Source: Paenibacillus cremeus
GTDB taxonomy: Bacteria > Bacillota > Bacilli > Paenibacillales > NBRC-103111
Assembly: GCF_007786445.1 (NCBI RefSeq)
Contig: NZ_VNJI01000001.1
Location: forward strand, 1 to 64,000
Length of the DNA stretch: 64,000 bases
Reading direction: 5' to 3'
The number at the start of each line of letters is the position of its first letter. The first letter of the stretch is position 1. Made by a program: the position numbers and the translations under genes. The notes beneath the pieces were generated by a model, which was not told the DNA's origin, did no database searches, and was given only the letters and a program-made list of their open reading frames with translations. This document shows, in pieces, positions 41,430-51,637 of the stretch.

Positions 41430-42956
41430 ATGAAAAACGTTCGAAAAACAGCCATGCTGACCGCTGCAGTGCTGCTGGCAGGCAGCGCGGCGGGATGCTC
41501 TAACAATGCCGCTCCGGCTGGGTCGACAGGCTCGGCAGGCACGTCTTCGACTTCATCCGCACCACAGGCGCCGGTGGAATTAAGCGTGATGTTCTATACT
41601 TCCGCCAATATCCAGATTTCTCACGATAACAACGAGGCGATTAAATTCCTCGAGAAGAAGTTTAACGTCAAATTGAACGTCATGGACATTCCAATCAACG
41701 ATTACACAACCAAGCAGAACACGATCGTCGCCTCCGGAAGCATGCCGGACGTGATGGTGTGGAACGCCTTCCCGGAAGCCGCACTAGCCGGCTACATTAA
41801 GCAAGGCGCGTTCATGCAGCTGGATAAATATATTGACGCCGCACCAAACTTGAAGAAATATCCGCAGGCCATTTGGGACAACGTGAAGACTGACGGTCAT
41901 TTCTATATCATTCCGCGCGTGCGTCCGCTGGTAAGAACAGGTGTGTATATCCGCAAGGATTGGCTCGATAAGCTCGGTCTGCCGATTCCAAAAACGACGG
42001 ATGACCTGGCGAAGGTTGCGATCGCGTTTGCACAGAACGATCCGGACGGCGACGGAAAAGCGAATACCTACGGTATCGTGACCGATGCAAAGATGGGCAA
42101 CCTGAATCCGATTTTTGCCGCCTTCGGGGCAGGGAACGGATGGCTTAAGGGATCGGATGGCTCGCTGGTCAACTCCTATATTACCCCAGGGACGAATCAG
42201 GCGCTTCAATATTTGCGGAACCTGTATGAGAAGGGCGGCCTGAGCAAAGACTTTGCCGTACAGCAAGGGAATGCAAGAAAAGAAATTCAAAGCGGCAAAG
42301 CCGGTATCATGGTTGAAAGCTACATTGTTGACTATGCGCAGGACATCGCGGCCCTGAAGAAGGTCGATCCGAAGGCGGAGCTTGTCTATATTGATCCTCC
42401 GGTCGGGCCGAGCGGAGTCAGCGGCTACTATGCGGGCTCCGGTAATGCGGGAGGCTGGGTTGTTCCGGCAACGACCAAGCCTGAGAAGGTCAAGAAGCTA
42501 ATGGAAATTATGGACTGGGAAGCCAGCGACGAAGGCTACAAGTTTAACAAATACGGCCTCGACGGCATTCACAGCACCAAAGCTGCGGACGGCACGATTG
42601 CAACGAACGAGAAATATATTTCCGATGACATCAAGGAATTGATCATGGTTTCCCCATATGACGTCTACAGCTATACCGATGGCGGCGCGCCTGCGGATAT
42701 CCAGAAGATCCAACGCGATGCGCTGGATAAGATTAAGGATAAAGGCATCGCCAATCCAGTGCCGAACTTTATATCGCCGACTCAAATTCAGAAGAACGAA
42801 GATTTGAACAACAAGCTGAGATATGACTACTTCATCCGCATCATTACTGGGCAGCTGCCTACATCGGCCTTCGACGAGTTCGTGTCCAAGTGGAAATCCG
42901 GCGGCGGAGACCAAATTACGAAGGAAACCAACGACTTCGTGAAGGGCGCAAAATAA
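41430..42956 (+). CDS. Extracellular solute-binding lipoprotein (LplA type)
   Basis: A 508-residue binding lipoprotein, the partner of the permeases at 43059 and 44046. Lipobox SAAGC; Cys23 would be lipidated. A Ser/Thr/Gly/Ala-rich tether follows to about residue 47. YIRKDWLDKLGLPIPKTTDD and the calcium-loop-like NDPDGDGKAN match the protein at 3271, of which it is a paralogue. The start is ATG at 41430, ten bases after GGGAGG; a TTG at 41424 is too close. Expression appears to be under an AraC-type element and a cre site. Confidence 0.93.
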   Translation: MKNVRKTAMLTAAVLLAGSAAGCSNNAAPAGSTGSAGTSSTSSAPQAPVELSVMFYTSANIQISHDNNEAIKFLEKKFNVKLNVMDIPINDYTTKQNTIVASGSMPDVMVWNAFPEAALAGYIKQGAFMQLDKYIDAAPNLKKYPQAIWDNVKTDGHFYIIPRVRPLVRTGVYIRKDWLDKLGLPIPKTTDDLAKVAIAFAQNDPDGDGKANTYGIVTDAKMGNLNPIFAAFGAGNGWLKGSDGSLVNSYITPGTNQALQYLRNLYEKGGLSKDFAVQQGNARKEIQSGKAGIMVESYIVDYAQDIAALKKVDPKAELVYIDPPVGPSGVSGYYAGSGNAGGWVVPATTKPEKVKKLMEIMDWEASDEGYKFNKYGLDGIHSTKAADGTIATNEKYISDDIKELIMVSPYDVYSYTDGGAPADIQKIQRDALDKIKDKGIANPVPNFISPTQIQKNEDLNNKLRYDYFIRIITGQLPTSAFDEFVSKWKSGGGDQITKETNDFVKGAK

Positions 42957-43058
42957 GCTAAAACTTAAAATTTAAGACAGCATCCTCACGGTTACTCTTG
43001 CCTCAAGCGGATCATGCATTGGGGCAGGAGTAATTGGTGGTATGGGGGGACAAAAATT

Positions 43059-44018
43059 ATGGATCAATATTCAGTGCAGCCCCGTGTGAAACCATTGGCA
43101 GAGAAAAAGACATCCGGACGCAGCAGATTGGCCTCCATCTTTTTGGATTGGGACCTTTACTTGCTTGCCCTTCCCGGCATCGTCTACTTTCTGATCTTCA
43201 AATATTTGCCCATGTGGGGCATTCTGATCTCGTTTCAAGAATACAGCCCGTTCTTAGGGTTCTGGAAGAGCCATTGGATCGGCTTCAAAATGTTCCAGGA
43301 TTTGTTCGCGTACGACCACTTTTGGGAGCTCATGCGCAACACGGTGCTAATCAGCTTCTATCAGCTGGTGTTCTTTTTCCCGGTGCCGATCATTATTGCC
43401 TTAATGCTGCACGAGGTTTCGCGCCCGTTCTTTACGCGGCTGGTGCAAACCATCATTTACCTGCCGCACTTTATTTCCTGGGTCGTTATCGCTTCGATCA
43501 CGTTCGTGATGCTGTCGGGCAACGGCGTGGTCAACCATGTCATTGAAGCGGCGGGAGGCAAGTCGATTAATTTCCTGTCGGCTCCGGAAATGTTCCGGAC
43601 GCTCATCGTGTCGCAGGACATTTGGAAGGAAGCAGGCTGGGGCACGATTATTTATTTGGCCGCACTGGCTGGCGTTGATCCGCAGCTCTATGAAGCCGCA
43701 GTGATGGACGGAGCCAACCGCTGGAGACAGATGTGGCATATTACGCTGCCGACGATTCGAAGTACGATTATTATTTTGTTCCTGCTGCGTCTGGGTCATA
43801 TTCTGGATGTCGGCTTCGAGCAAATTTTCCTCATGATGAACAGTTTGGTGCGCGGTGTGGGCGATGTGTTTGAAACGTTCGTCTATCAGAAGGGTCTCGT
43901 TGAAGGGCAGCTGAGCTTCTCGACCGCCGTCGGCTTATTTAAATCCGTGATCAGCCTCATCGTGGTGGCGATTGCGAATTGGCTGGTGAAAAAGGCCGGT
44001 GAGGAAGGGATTTATTAA
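43059..44018 (+). CDS. ABC sugar transporter permease (LplB/MetI type)
   Basis: A 319-residue permease closely like the one at 349. YLPMWGILISFQEYSPFLGF near the N-terminus and the EAA loop YEAAVMDGANRW (about residues 210-221) are conserved, and the end KKAGEEGIY matches the paralogue's KKVGEEGIY. Hydrophobic helices number about six. The start at 43059 follows GGGGGGACAAAAATT; an in-frame ATG at 43014 lies before it. It is 102 bp after the lipoprotein gene. No ATPase gene is nearby. Confidence 0.92.
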   Translation: MDQYSVQPRVKPLAEKKTSGRSRLASIFLDWDLYLLALPGIVYFLIFKYLPMWGILISFQEYSPFLGFWKSHWIGFKMFQDLFAYDHFWELMRNTVLISFYQLVFFFPVPIIIALMLHEVSRPFFTRLVQTIIYLPHFISWVVIASITFVMLSGNGVVNHVIEAAGGKSINFLSAPEMFRTLIVSQDIWKEAGWGTIIYLAALAGVDPQLYEAAVMDGANRWRQMWHITLPTIRSTIIILFLLRLGHILDVGFEQIFLMMNSLVRGVGDVFETFVYQKGLVEGQLSFSTAVGLFKSVISLIVVAIANWLVKKAGEEGIY

Positions 44019-44045
44019 ACCGGGATATGCAAAGGGGGGGACAGC

Positions 44046-44921
44046 ATGATTCGAAATCGAGGGGCAGCCAGCCGAGTTTTTGATGGAGCCAACTATGTAA
44101 TATTAGCAATACTCGCGTTAGTGACCTTTCTTCCCTTCTACTATGTTATCGTCGCTTCGATGTCGCCGATCAAGCAGGTGTTGACGGAGAGCGTGATCTT
44201 GTGGCCGGAGAAGTTTGACTTCACGGCGTACCATATGATTCTAACGACGCCTTCCTTTATTCGGGCGCTGTTTTTCACGATTTATGTGACGGTGATCGGG
44301 ACGTTCATCAATATGCTGCTGACGGCTACACTAAGCTATTCCTTATCGAAAAAGCGCTTTCGCGCGCGCAAGGTCATTCTGATGCTCATCGTGTTTTCCA
44401 TGATGTTCAGCGGAGGGCTTATCCCTACCTATCTGGTTGTTAAAGGGATGGGCATGATCAACACCTTCTGGGCTTTGGTCATCCCGGGTGCGATCAGCGC
44501 GTTTAACTTGATTGTCTTGAAAAACTTTTTTGCCAGCATTCCGGAAGCGCTCGAGGAGTCGGCCCGGATCGACGGGTGCAGTAATACCGGGATTTTTGTG
44601 CGGATCGTGCTGCCGCTGTCGCTGCCAGCGCTGGCCTCGTTTACACTGTTTTATGCGGTGGGCAACTGGAATCAATTTTTCGCTCCGATCATGTATGAGA
44701 ATAACTCCCGGTTCTGGACGGTACAGGTGGTGCTGAGACAGCTCGTCATCATCGGCGACTCCACAGGCTACGGGCAGACGGACGACTCCAATAAAACGGC
44801 GTTTCCCGAAACGCTCAAGTATGCGGCCATTATTGTGGCTACGCTGCCGATCCTGCTGTTCTATCCGTTCCTGCAGAAGTATTTCGTCAAAGGGGTTATG
44901 CTCGGTTCCGTAAAAGAATAG
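44046..44921 (+). CDS. ABC sugar transporter permease (YtcP type)
   Basis: A 291-residue permease, paralogue of the one at 1345. EAA motif LEESARIDGCSNTG (about residues 167-180) with LPLSLPALASFTLFYAVGNW; end VMLGSVKE. The ATG follows AAAGGGGGGGACAGC, 27 bp after the first permease. It completes the second importer. A terminator follows, separating it from the surface enzyme. Confidence 0.92.
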   Translation: MIRNRGAASRVFDGANYVILAILALVTFLPFYYVIVASMSPIKQVLTESVILWPEKFDFTAYHMILTTPSFIRALFFTIYVTVIGTFINMLLTATLSYSLSKKRFRARKVILMLIVFSMMFSGGLIPTYLVVKGMGMINTFWALVIPGAISAFNLIVLKNFFASIPEALEESARIDGCSNTGIFVRIVLPLSLPALASFTLFYAVGNWNQFFAPIMYENNSRFWTVQVVLRQLVIIGDSTGYGQTDDSNKTAFPETLKYAAIIVATLPILLFYPFLQKYFVKGVMLGSVKE

Positions 44922-44930
44922 CGGTTGTAA

Positions 44931-44967
44931 AAAAGAGAGCTTCTGGGAAATTTCCAGCAGCTTTTTT
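44931..44967 (+). terminator. Intrinsic terminator after the second importer
   Basis: AAAAGAGAGCTTCTGG (from 44931) pairs with CCAGCAGCTTTTTT (44954-44967) with small mismatches. The next gene starts 48 bp on, so some read-through or an unseen promoter must drive it. Three tandem TTCTAAA units lie at 44981-45000. Confidence 0.8.
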
Positions 44968-45014
44968 GTTGAGCAATTCATTCTAAATTCTAAATTCTAA
45001 GGCAGGTGCTTACG

Positions 45015-48000
45015 GTGACGCTGCAAAAAGTATGGAAAATCTTATTAGCTGTGCTGATGGTGCTAGGGATGCTTCCGGCAGTAGGTCCTACCACCCCAAT
45101 CGCTCAAGCGGCGGGGATGGATGCGGTGTATTTGAACGAGGATTTTAGCAGTACCGTCGGGTTTCCGACGGGGAGTGCGCCGAGCTTTACCGACTGGTCC
45201 TCACAGGGAAACGGTACGCCGGATCGAAATTATTGGACCAATATTACCACGGGCGGTACGGTGACGGTGGAAAATAGGCCAGGCAGTGCGACCGATCGCA
45301 GTGTGAAGCTGAATCGAACGGTCAGTGATGCGAACAGTGTGGAATCGACAGTTGATTTTCGAAGTCAGCCGCTGAGCGGGATGGTGACGGTCGAAGCTGA
45401 CGTGATGTCCAGCTCGCTGACCGGGACACAGGTGTTTTATATATATAATGCGGGTGCTCCTTCGGTTTCGACGATCGTGAAGATCCAGCTAACTGGTGGA
45501 CAAATTAAGGTGAATTACGGTGGTACGCAAACCGCCTTGAATAATTTTAACTTAAACACCAGTCAATGGTATAACATGAAAGCGGTCATTAATACTTCGA
45601 CTGATACTTATGACTTTTATATCGACGGCACAAAATGGGTATCGGGGCAAGCGCTGGCCGCTCCGTCCGGCGGTACGGTGGGCGAGGTCACGTTTAAAAT
45701 GGGCTCGGGCGGTAACAAGGGGACGTTTTACTATGATAATTTGAAAATTTCTAAGCCGGTTCCCTCCGCTACCGTAACTGGCCTGGCTTTCGACTCCGTC
45801 ACGTATAACGTGTATGCAGGCGATGTTAAGAACACGGTGGTCAGTGCGGTTTATTCTGATAACAGCACACAAGTAGTCACCACCGGAAACACGTTCGCGT
45901 CCTTGGATCCAAGCATTGCATCGATTGACGCGGTGACTGGGACCATTACAGCCCGCAACCCGGGGACTACGCAAATCTCCGTGACCAACAGCATCTACGG
46001 CACGCCGGGAACAGCGACGGTTGTTGTCAGTCCCGCGTCTGCAACAGCGGTTAACGACGATTTTAACAGCATGACTACTGGCTCGGCACCGACCGGCTGG
46101 ACCGGCATTATCACCTCCGGGGCAGGCGCCGTGTCTGTCAAGGACGTTCCTTCGGCCGCCGACAAGAGCTTGGCGCTGAGCGTAACGAACGGCTCCGATG
46201 CTGCTGAAGCGCACCGAACGTTTAATGGACTCACCGGCAAGGTGGCCATTGAAGCTAAGGTCATGACGACCGGATCGCAATTCAGCGTCGCGCCTTATAT
46301 CATTAACAACAATAAGAAGACATTCCTAAAATTCGGACTTCGCAACGGCTATATCGGAGCCTACAACAATAAAACGATCAATACGGTGCCGTTTGTCGCC
46401 GGGCAATGGTATACGATCAAAATCGTCATCAATACGAATGCCAATACCTATCATCTGTGGGTGGACGGGGTGCAGCAGCCGATCGATAGCGCCGATCTGA
46501 TTACCCCTTTTGATGCGAGCAAAAATAATACGAGCATTACCGAGGTGTATTTTAAAGCGGACAATACGGGCTCACAAGCCAATTGCTATGTCGATAATCT
46601 GAAGGTGTACACGCTTCCGGCGGGATCGATTAGCGGGATCAACTTCGACAACTCGGCGTACAGCCTCTATCCAGGGGATAGCGTGAACGCTGTAGTGAAT
46701 TCGCTGGACACCGATGGAGCCATAACGAATGTGACGAACGGCAGCACGATTACGTCGCTCAATCCTGCGGTGGCAACAGTGGATGCCGCTGGCAAGCTAA
46801 CGGCCGTCGGCATAGGAACTGCACAGCTAAGTGCGTCCTACACCGTAGGTCAAGACGTATACCAAGCCACCTCCAGCGTGACGGTAAAACCTCTGCCTGC
46901 ATTGCAAGCGCCTCAGCAGCTGAGTGTTGGAACCGTAAGAAGCACGTCCATTGGCTTAAACTGGAACGCTGATCCGAATGCAAGTCTGTACAGTGTCTAT
47001 AGAGCGAATGTGGGCTCCGGACAGTACAGCTATATCGGCCAATCCCAGCCGGGCGTCGCCGCTTATATCGACAATAACGTGAATCCGAGCACGTCGTATG
47101 ACTATAAGGTTTCCACCGTTTTGGTAACGCCTGGCAAGCAGGTCATTGAATCGGGGCAAAGCGGTAAAGCTACCGCGGTGACGACGGCACCGCCGACCAA
47201 TTTCCCGGCCCCAGCGGCTGCGTATACCGTATATGACGGCTTTAACGGTGATCCTACGAACGGGGCGCCGGGCGGATGGACCACGGACACCTCCGGCGGA
47301 AACGTAAACGTGCAAGAAGTGCCGTTCCCTGCCGACAAGAGCGTCACCATCTCCAAAATCGGCACGTCCAACGCGGCAACCGCGTCACGAACGTTCACTC
47401 CACTTAACGGCGTTGTGACCATGGAGGCCAAAGTCAAGGCCATGGACCTCACCGGAACCAAGGCGATCCCTTCGATATATGATAGCCAAGGGAATCTGCT
47501 GGCGGCTATCGCTTTTAAAGACAGTAACATCGTTTACAGCAATCGCGGCACGCTGATCAATGTCGTTACAGTCAACGCCGACAAATGGTATATCGTTCGA
47601 GCGGTGCTGGATACAAGAGCACAAACCTATGATCTTTACATCGACGGCATGAAAAAATTTAGCGCCATTCCGTTCCTGACGCCTGCTTCCGATGTAGGCA
47701 AGCTCGTGTTCGGCATCGATCAGGGCAATAAAGGCACCATCGTATTCGACAATGTTAAAGTATACAGCCAATCCACACTCATCGGAGGACCGCCGGAGCC
47801 GGTATATGATGTAAGAAGCTACGGCGCTGTCGGAGACGGCACAACGATGGACACGGCTGCGATTCAAGCGGCCGTCGAAAAGGCTGCGGGCACCGGCGGA
47901 TCGGTTTACCTGCATGACGGCACCTTCCTGTCCGGGATGATCCAGCTGCGGAGCAATATGACGCTGTATATCGATGCTTCCGCCACCTTAAAAGGAAGCA

Positions 48001-50876
48001 CCTCCGCTGCGGACTATCCGGATACGCACCCGCTGACGTATAACACGCAAATCGGGGTTACTTCCAATACAAACAAGGCGCTCGTGTATGCCGAGAACGT
48101 CGAAAATGTCAGAATCGACGGAGGAGGCACCATTGACGGCAGCGGCGATGCCTTTACCGCTCCTAGCGGAACCGAGCATACACGGCCGATTGCGATTTAT
48201 GTCGTCATGAGCAGCAACGTCACCGAGCAAAACATTTATATTAAAAAATCAGGCATGTGGACGGTCGTGAATGCCGAAACGGATTATTTGACGATCCGTA
48301 ACATCTATCTGGACGTAAGGCTGTTAAGCAACCGGGACGGCTTCGATATTCTGGACGACTGGCATGTGCTGGTTGAAGATGTGACGGTGAACACCGGCGA
48401 CGACGCCATTTGCATAAAAAGCGGAAAGCGTCGCGGCGTACAGGATGTGATCGTCAGAAATTCCAATATTACCGCTTCCAATACGAATGGCTTAAAATTC
48501 GGAACCGCCAGCTACGGGGCTTTTAAAAACGTAAGCTTCGTAGACAACATGGTCAAGGGAGTCAAATATTGCGCGATGTGCGTAGAATCCGTGGATGGGG
48601 CGGACGTTTCTAATATTAGCTTCCAGCGGATCGATGTGCAGGATGCGGGCAACCCATTCTTCGTCATACTGGGCAAGCGAAGCGACCGGGCAACCAAAGA
48701 CGACTCGGCCAAGCCGGGAACCATGAGCGGCGTCACCTTCCAGGATATTATCGGCAAAAACCTGAACACGACATGGGGCTCTCCCATCACAGGGTCGAAT
48801 ATGTCGGATGGTACCAAATACAGGCTGCACAATATCAGCTTTACCAATGTCAATATGACGTATAAAGGCGGAAAAACCTCCATCCCTGCTGAACCGGCGG
48901 AATATGCGATCGGCCAGTATCCGGAATCGAATATCTTTAGCGATCTGCCGGCGTACGGCTATTATGTGAGGCATGCCGACAACGTCACGTTTACGAACGT
49001 TACGACCGATGTCTCTCCATCGGATGCTAGAAGCGCGATGGTGATGAATGATGTCAGGGATACACTGCCGCCGTCGGCGCCAAACCTGTCAGTGACCGGA
49101 AAAACGCAGACCTCCGTCACGCTGAGCTGGAGTGCATCCAGCGATAATACGGGTGTAGCAGGGTATGCTTTGTACAAAAACGGAGTGGCTGTGCCGGATG
49201 TTGTTCAAACGGTGGACAATTCGGTATACAGTGCCACGGTAAACGGCTTGACGGCCGGTACGACGTATGACTTTACGGTCAAGGCCTATGACGAAGCGGG
49301 GAACTATTCCGCAGACAGCAATCTCATCAGCGTGAAAACGGTGGATTTAAGCCAGGATGCCGATCTGAGTAACCTTGTAATCGATCAAGGGACCTTATCT
49401 CCTGTGTTTGACAAGAATACAACGAATTATTCCGCCGTTGTTGGCAATTGGGCAGCTCAAATGACGATCATTCCGACGCTGCATGCTAGCGATGCGACAT
49501 TGAAGATTAACGGAACGAGCACCGTATCGGGCGCCACCTATACTGCGCTGCTGTATACCGGAACGACGACGTTCAGTATTCAGGTCACGGCGCAGGATGG
49601 CACAACCAAAACCTATTCGCTTGCGGTCATTAAGCCAAGTGTAAGCAGCCATTCGGATTCGGGCACTAGCGGGTCGTCACAGACCGGATCAGCGGACGGA
49701 AAAGACACAGCCTCTGCACCAGGAGTCCAAGTCTCCGTCGATAAGTCCACCGGAGCGGCCAAAGCGGAAATTGCAGCGGACGCATTGAAAAATATTTTGG
49801 ATAAGGCAGTGGCGGACAGTCGAGGAATCAAAAAGGTAGAGATTCAAGTACCGCAGACAGAAGGGGCCAAAGCCTATGAGCCTGCTATCCCGGCGAGCTT
49901 TGTTAATAACGCCAGCCATGACCAAACGATCGTCATTAGGACGCCGTTAGCAGCCGTCCAGCTGCCCGGCAATATGCTGAGCACCCTGAATGTACCATCG
50001 GCCTCCAGCGTATCCATTCCTCTCCAATGGGTGGATAAAAGCTCGATCAGCGACGCAAAGCTGAAGGATAAAATCGGTGATCGGCCGATTCTGGACATTC
50101 AGCTCAAGATTGACGGCAAGCTGGCGACGTATAATAATCCCGAGGCGGGAGTTGCCATTTCGATTCCATATAAGCCGACGCCAGCGGAATTGAACGACCC
50201 TGATCATATCATCATCTGGTATATCGACGGGAACGGCCATGCGACGAAAGTGCCGAGTGGAAGCTATGATTCGAAAACAGGCATGGTAACGTTCCGAACC
50301 ACTCATTTCAGTACGTATGCCGTCTCGTACGAGCAGAAGACGTTTACAGACCTAACCGATTATGCGTGGGCGAAGCAGCAGATCGAAGCGCTGGCTTCCA
50401 AAGGCATCATTAATGGAACATCGGAGGATGCCTTCTCACCGTCTCGATCCATCACGAGAGGAGAATTCTTGGCGCTGCTGGTCAGAACGCTGGGGCTTAC
50501 CGCAGACGTTAACGACAACTTCAGCGATGTTGGCAAGGACGATGCATACTACCGGGAGATTGGTATTGCAAGGAAGCTCGGGATCAGTGAGGGGACGAGC
50601 GACAATAAGGTCAATCCGTTGGTGCCTATCTCACGGCAGGATATGATGGTGCTAAGCGCAAGGGCACTTCAGCTGATACATACTCCGGGCTCGGGCGTGA
50701 GCCTGGCTACGTTCACCGATCAGGCGGAGATCGCTTCCTATGCTGTCGATAGCATCGCTGCCATGGTTCAGGCGGGCCTCGTAACCGGTGACGGAAGCAG
50801 GTTGAATCCGCACGGGGAGACGACAAGAGCGGAAGCGGCCGTGCTTATGTACAGGTTGTATCATCGAATGTATTAA
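45015..50876 (+). CDS. Large SLH-anchored multidomain GH28-like surface protein
   Basis: A 1953-residue exported protein. In order: signal peptide (to about residue 33, ending IAQAA), a LamG-like domain (about 40-250), a Big_2 Ig-like domain (about 255-335), a second LamG-like (345-535), a second Ig-like, an Fn3 domain (630-725), a third LamG-like (745-925), a right-handed beta-helix GH28-like domain (about 930-1340), Fn3, a cadherin-like domain, an unassigned region and three SLH domains (from about 1776). The beta-helix has YGAVGDGTTMDTAAIQAAV, DGFDILDD and TGDDAICIKSG, but the usual catalytic GHG is NGLKFG here. SLH motifs read TRGEF, SRQDM and TRAEA. GTG at 45015 fits the AAGGCAGG site better than GTG at 45006. 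It probably binds or cuts pectin-like polymers at the cell surface. Confidence 0.88.
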   Translation: MTLQKVWKILLAVLMVLGMLPAVGPTTPIAQAAGMDAVYLNEDFSSTVGFPTGSAPSFTDWSSQGNGTPDRNYWTNITTGGTVTVENRPGSATDRSVKLNRTVSDANSVESTVDFRSQPLSGMVTVEADVMSSSLTGTQVFYIYNAGAPSVSTIVKIQLTGGQIKVNYGGTQTALNNFNLNTSQWYNMKAVINTSTDTYDFYIDGTKWVSGQALAAPSGGTVGEVTFKMGSGGNKGTFYYDNLKISKPVPSATVTGLAFDSVTYNVYAGDVKNTVVSAVYSDNSTQVVTTGNTFASLDPSIASIDAVTGTITARNPGTTQISVTNSIYGTPGTATVVVSPASATAVNDDFNSMTTGSAPTGWTGIITSGAGAVSVKDVPSAADKSLALSVTNGSDAAEAHRTFNGLTGKVAIEAKVMTTGSQFSVAPYIINNNKKTFLKFGLRNGYIGAYNNKTINTVPFVAGQWYTIKIVINTNANTYHLWVDGVQQPIDSADLITPFDASKNNTSITEVYFKADNTGSQANCYVDNLKVYTLPAGSISGINFDNSAYSLYPGDSVNAVVNSLDTDGAITNVTNGSTITSLNPAVATVDAAGKLTAVGIGTAQLSASYTVGQDVYQATSSVTVKPLPALQAPQQLSVGTVRSTSIGLNWNADPNASLYSVYRANVGSGQYSYIGQSQPGVAAYIDNNVNPSTSYDYKVSTVLVTPGKQVIESGQSGKATAVTTAPPTNFPAPAAAYTVYDGFNGDPTNGAPGGWTTDTSGGNVNVQEVPFPADKSVTISKIGTSNAATASRTFTPLNGVVTMEAKVKAMDLTGTKAIPSIYDSQGNLLAAIAFKDSNIVYSNRGTLINVVTVNADKWYIVRAVLDTRAQTYDLYIDGMKKFSAIPFLTPASDVGKLVFGIDQGNKGTIVFDNVKVYSQSTLIGGPPEPVYDVRSYGAVGDGTTMDTAAIQAAVEKAAGTGGSVYLHDGTFLSGMIQLRSNMTLYIDASATLKGSTSAADYPDTHPLTYNTQIGVTSNTNKALVYAENVENVRIDGGGTIDGSGDAFTAPSGTEHTRPIAIYVVMSSNVTEQNIYIKKSGMWTVVNAETDYLTIRNIYLDVRLLSNRDGFDILDDWHVLVEDVTVNTGDDAICIKSGKRRGVQDVIVRNSNITASNTNGLKFGTASYGAFKNVSFVDNMVKGVKYCAMCVESVDGADVSNISFQRIDVQDAGNPFFVILGKRSDRATKDDSAKPGTMSGVTFQDIIGKNLNTTWGSPITGSNMSDGTKYRLHNISFTNVNMTYKGGKTSIPAEPAEYAIGQYPESNIFSDLPAYGYYVRHADNVTFTNVTTDVSPSDARSAMVMNDVRDTLPPSAPNLSVTGKTQTSVTLSWSASSDNTGVAGYALYKNGVAVPDVVQTVDNSVYSATVNGLTAGTTYDFTVKAYDEAGNYSADSNLISVKTVDLSQDADLSNLVIDQGTLSPVFDKNTTNYSAVVGNWAAQMTIIPTLHASDATLKINGTSTVSGATYTALLYTGTTTFSIQVTAQDGTTKTYSLAVIKPSVSSHSDSGTSGSSQTGSADGKDTASAPGVQVSVDKSTGAAKAEIAADALKNILDKAVADSRGIKKVEIQVPQTEGAKAYEPAIPASFVNNASHDQTIVIRTPLAAVQLPGNMLSTLNVPSASSVSIPLQWVDKSSISDAKLKDKIGDRPILDIQLKIDGKLATYNNPEAGVAISIPYKPTPAELNDPDHIIIWYIDGNGHATKVPSGSYDSKTGMVTFRTTHFSTYAVSYEQKTFTDLTDYAWAKQQIEALASKGIINGTSEDAFSPSRSITRGEFLALLVRTLGLTADVNDNFSDVGKDDAYYREIGIARKLGISEGTSDNKVNPLVPISRQDMMVLSARALQLIHTPGSGVSLATFTDQAEIASYAVDSIAAMVQAGLVTGDGSRLNPHGETTRAEAAVLMYRLYHRMY

Positions 50877-50968
50877 TTTGTAATCAAATTGAAATCCGCC
50901 TAACATGATTCATTAATAAAGTAAGCCTATAATAAGTCTCAACCCCCCTTTTTCTTATATATAGCTAA

Positions 50969-51002
50969 ACCCCATGGCCCGTTGCTGTGGGGTCCTTTTT
51001 TT
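50969..51002 (+). terminator. Intrinsic terminator after the SLH protein gene
   Basis: ACCCCA (50969-50974) pairs with TGGGGT (50988-50993) with an inner stem, then CC and seven T. Confidence 0.8.
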
Positions 51003-51044
51003 AAGTAAGGGACGGGGAAGGGAGCCGCCGAAAGGAGCAGGGAG

Positions 51045-51569
51045 ATGAAGTTTGAGCTGAATGAAGCGATGGAGGTACTGGAGAGGACGCCGCAAGCCTT
51101 GGAGCAATTGATCGGTGGCTTATCCGCGGAATGGCTGAGATGTAATGAAGGGGAAGGCACATGGAATGTAACGGAAGTGATCGAGCACCTCATCGAAGGC
51201 GAGAAGACAAACTGGATCCCCCGGCTGAAATTTATTTTGCAAGAAGGGGAAGGGAAGCCGTTTCCGCCCTTTGACCGGTTCGCGCACTTACGTGAACAAG
51301 CGGACACGACGATGGAACAAAAGCTGCAGGAGTTCAAAGCGATCCGGCGGCACAATGTGGCCCAGCTGAAGGAGTTGGTCGATCCGGCACTGCACCTGGA
51401 GTTAACGGGTCTGCACCCTACGTTTGGCGCTGTGAAGGTCCGAGAGCTGATTTCCACGTGGGTCGTTCATGATCTGACGCACACGGCGCAAATCGTCCGG
51501 GTCATGGCCGAGCGATACCGCACGGATGTGGGGCCTTGGATTCAATTTTTGGGGATATTGAACAAGTAG
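51045..51569 (+). CDS. DinB-family protein
   Basis: A 174-residue four-helix-bundle protein of the DinB/YfiT-like superfamily. The metal-type histidines are seen in [14 protein letters not shown] and [11 protein letters not shown] (HDxxH near the C-terminus), and the family start [15 protein letters not shown] is present. These proteins are often thiol-dependent transferases or of unknown function; no specific reaction can be given. AAAGGAGCAGGGAG precedes the ATG. It is the first gene after the surface enzyme's terminator. Confidence 0.88.
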   Translation: MKFELNEAMEVLERTPQALEQLIGGLSAEWLRCNEGEGTWNVTEVIEHLIEGEKTNWIPRLKFILQEGEGKPFPPFDRFAHLREQADTTMEQKLQEFKAIRRHNVAQLKELVDPALHLELTGLHPTFGAVKVRELISTWVVHDLTHTAQIVRVMAERYRTDVGPWIQFLGILNK

Positions 51570-51637
51570 GATTTTACTCTATACCACATTTAATGATACA
51601 ATTGGTATCAAAGTGTAGAGTGAATGGAAGTGGAGCT

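Noticed and set aside
349-44921. Missing ATPase genes as evidence of deletion
   Set aside because: Both importers lack an ATPase, but this is normal for systems served by a shared MsmX-type ATPase.
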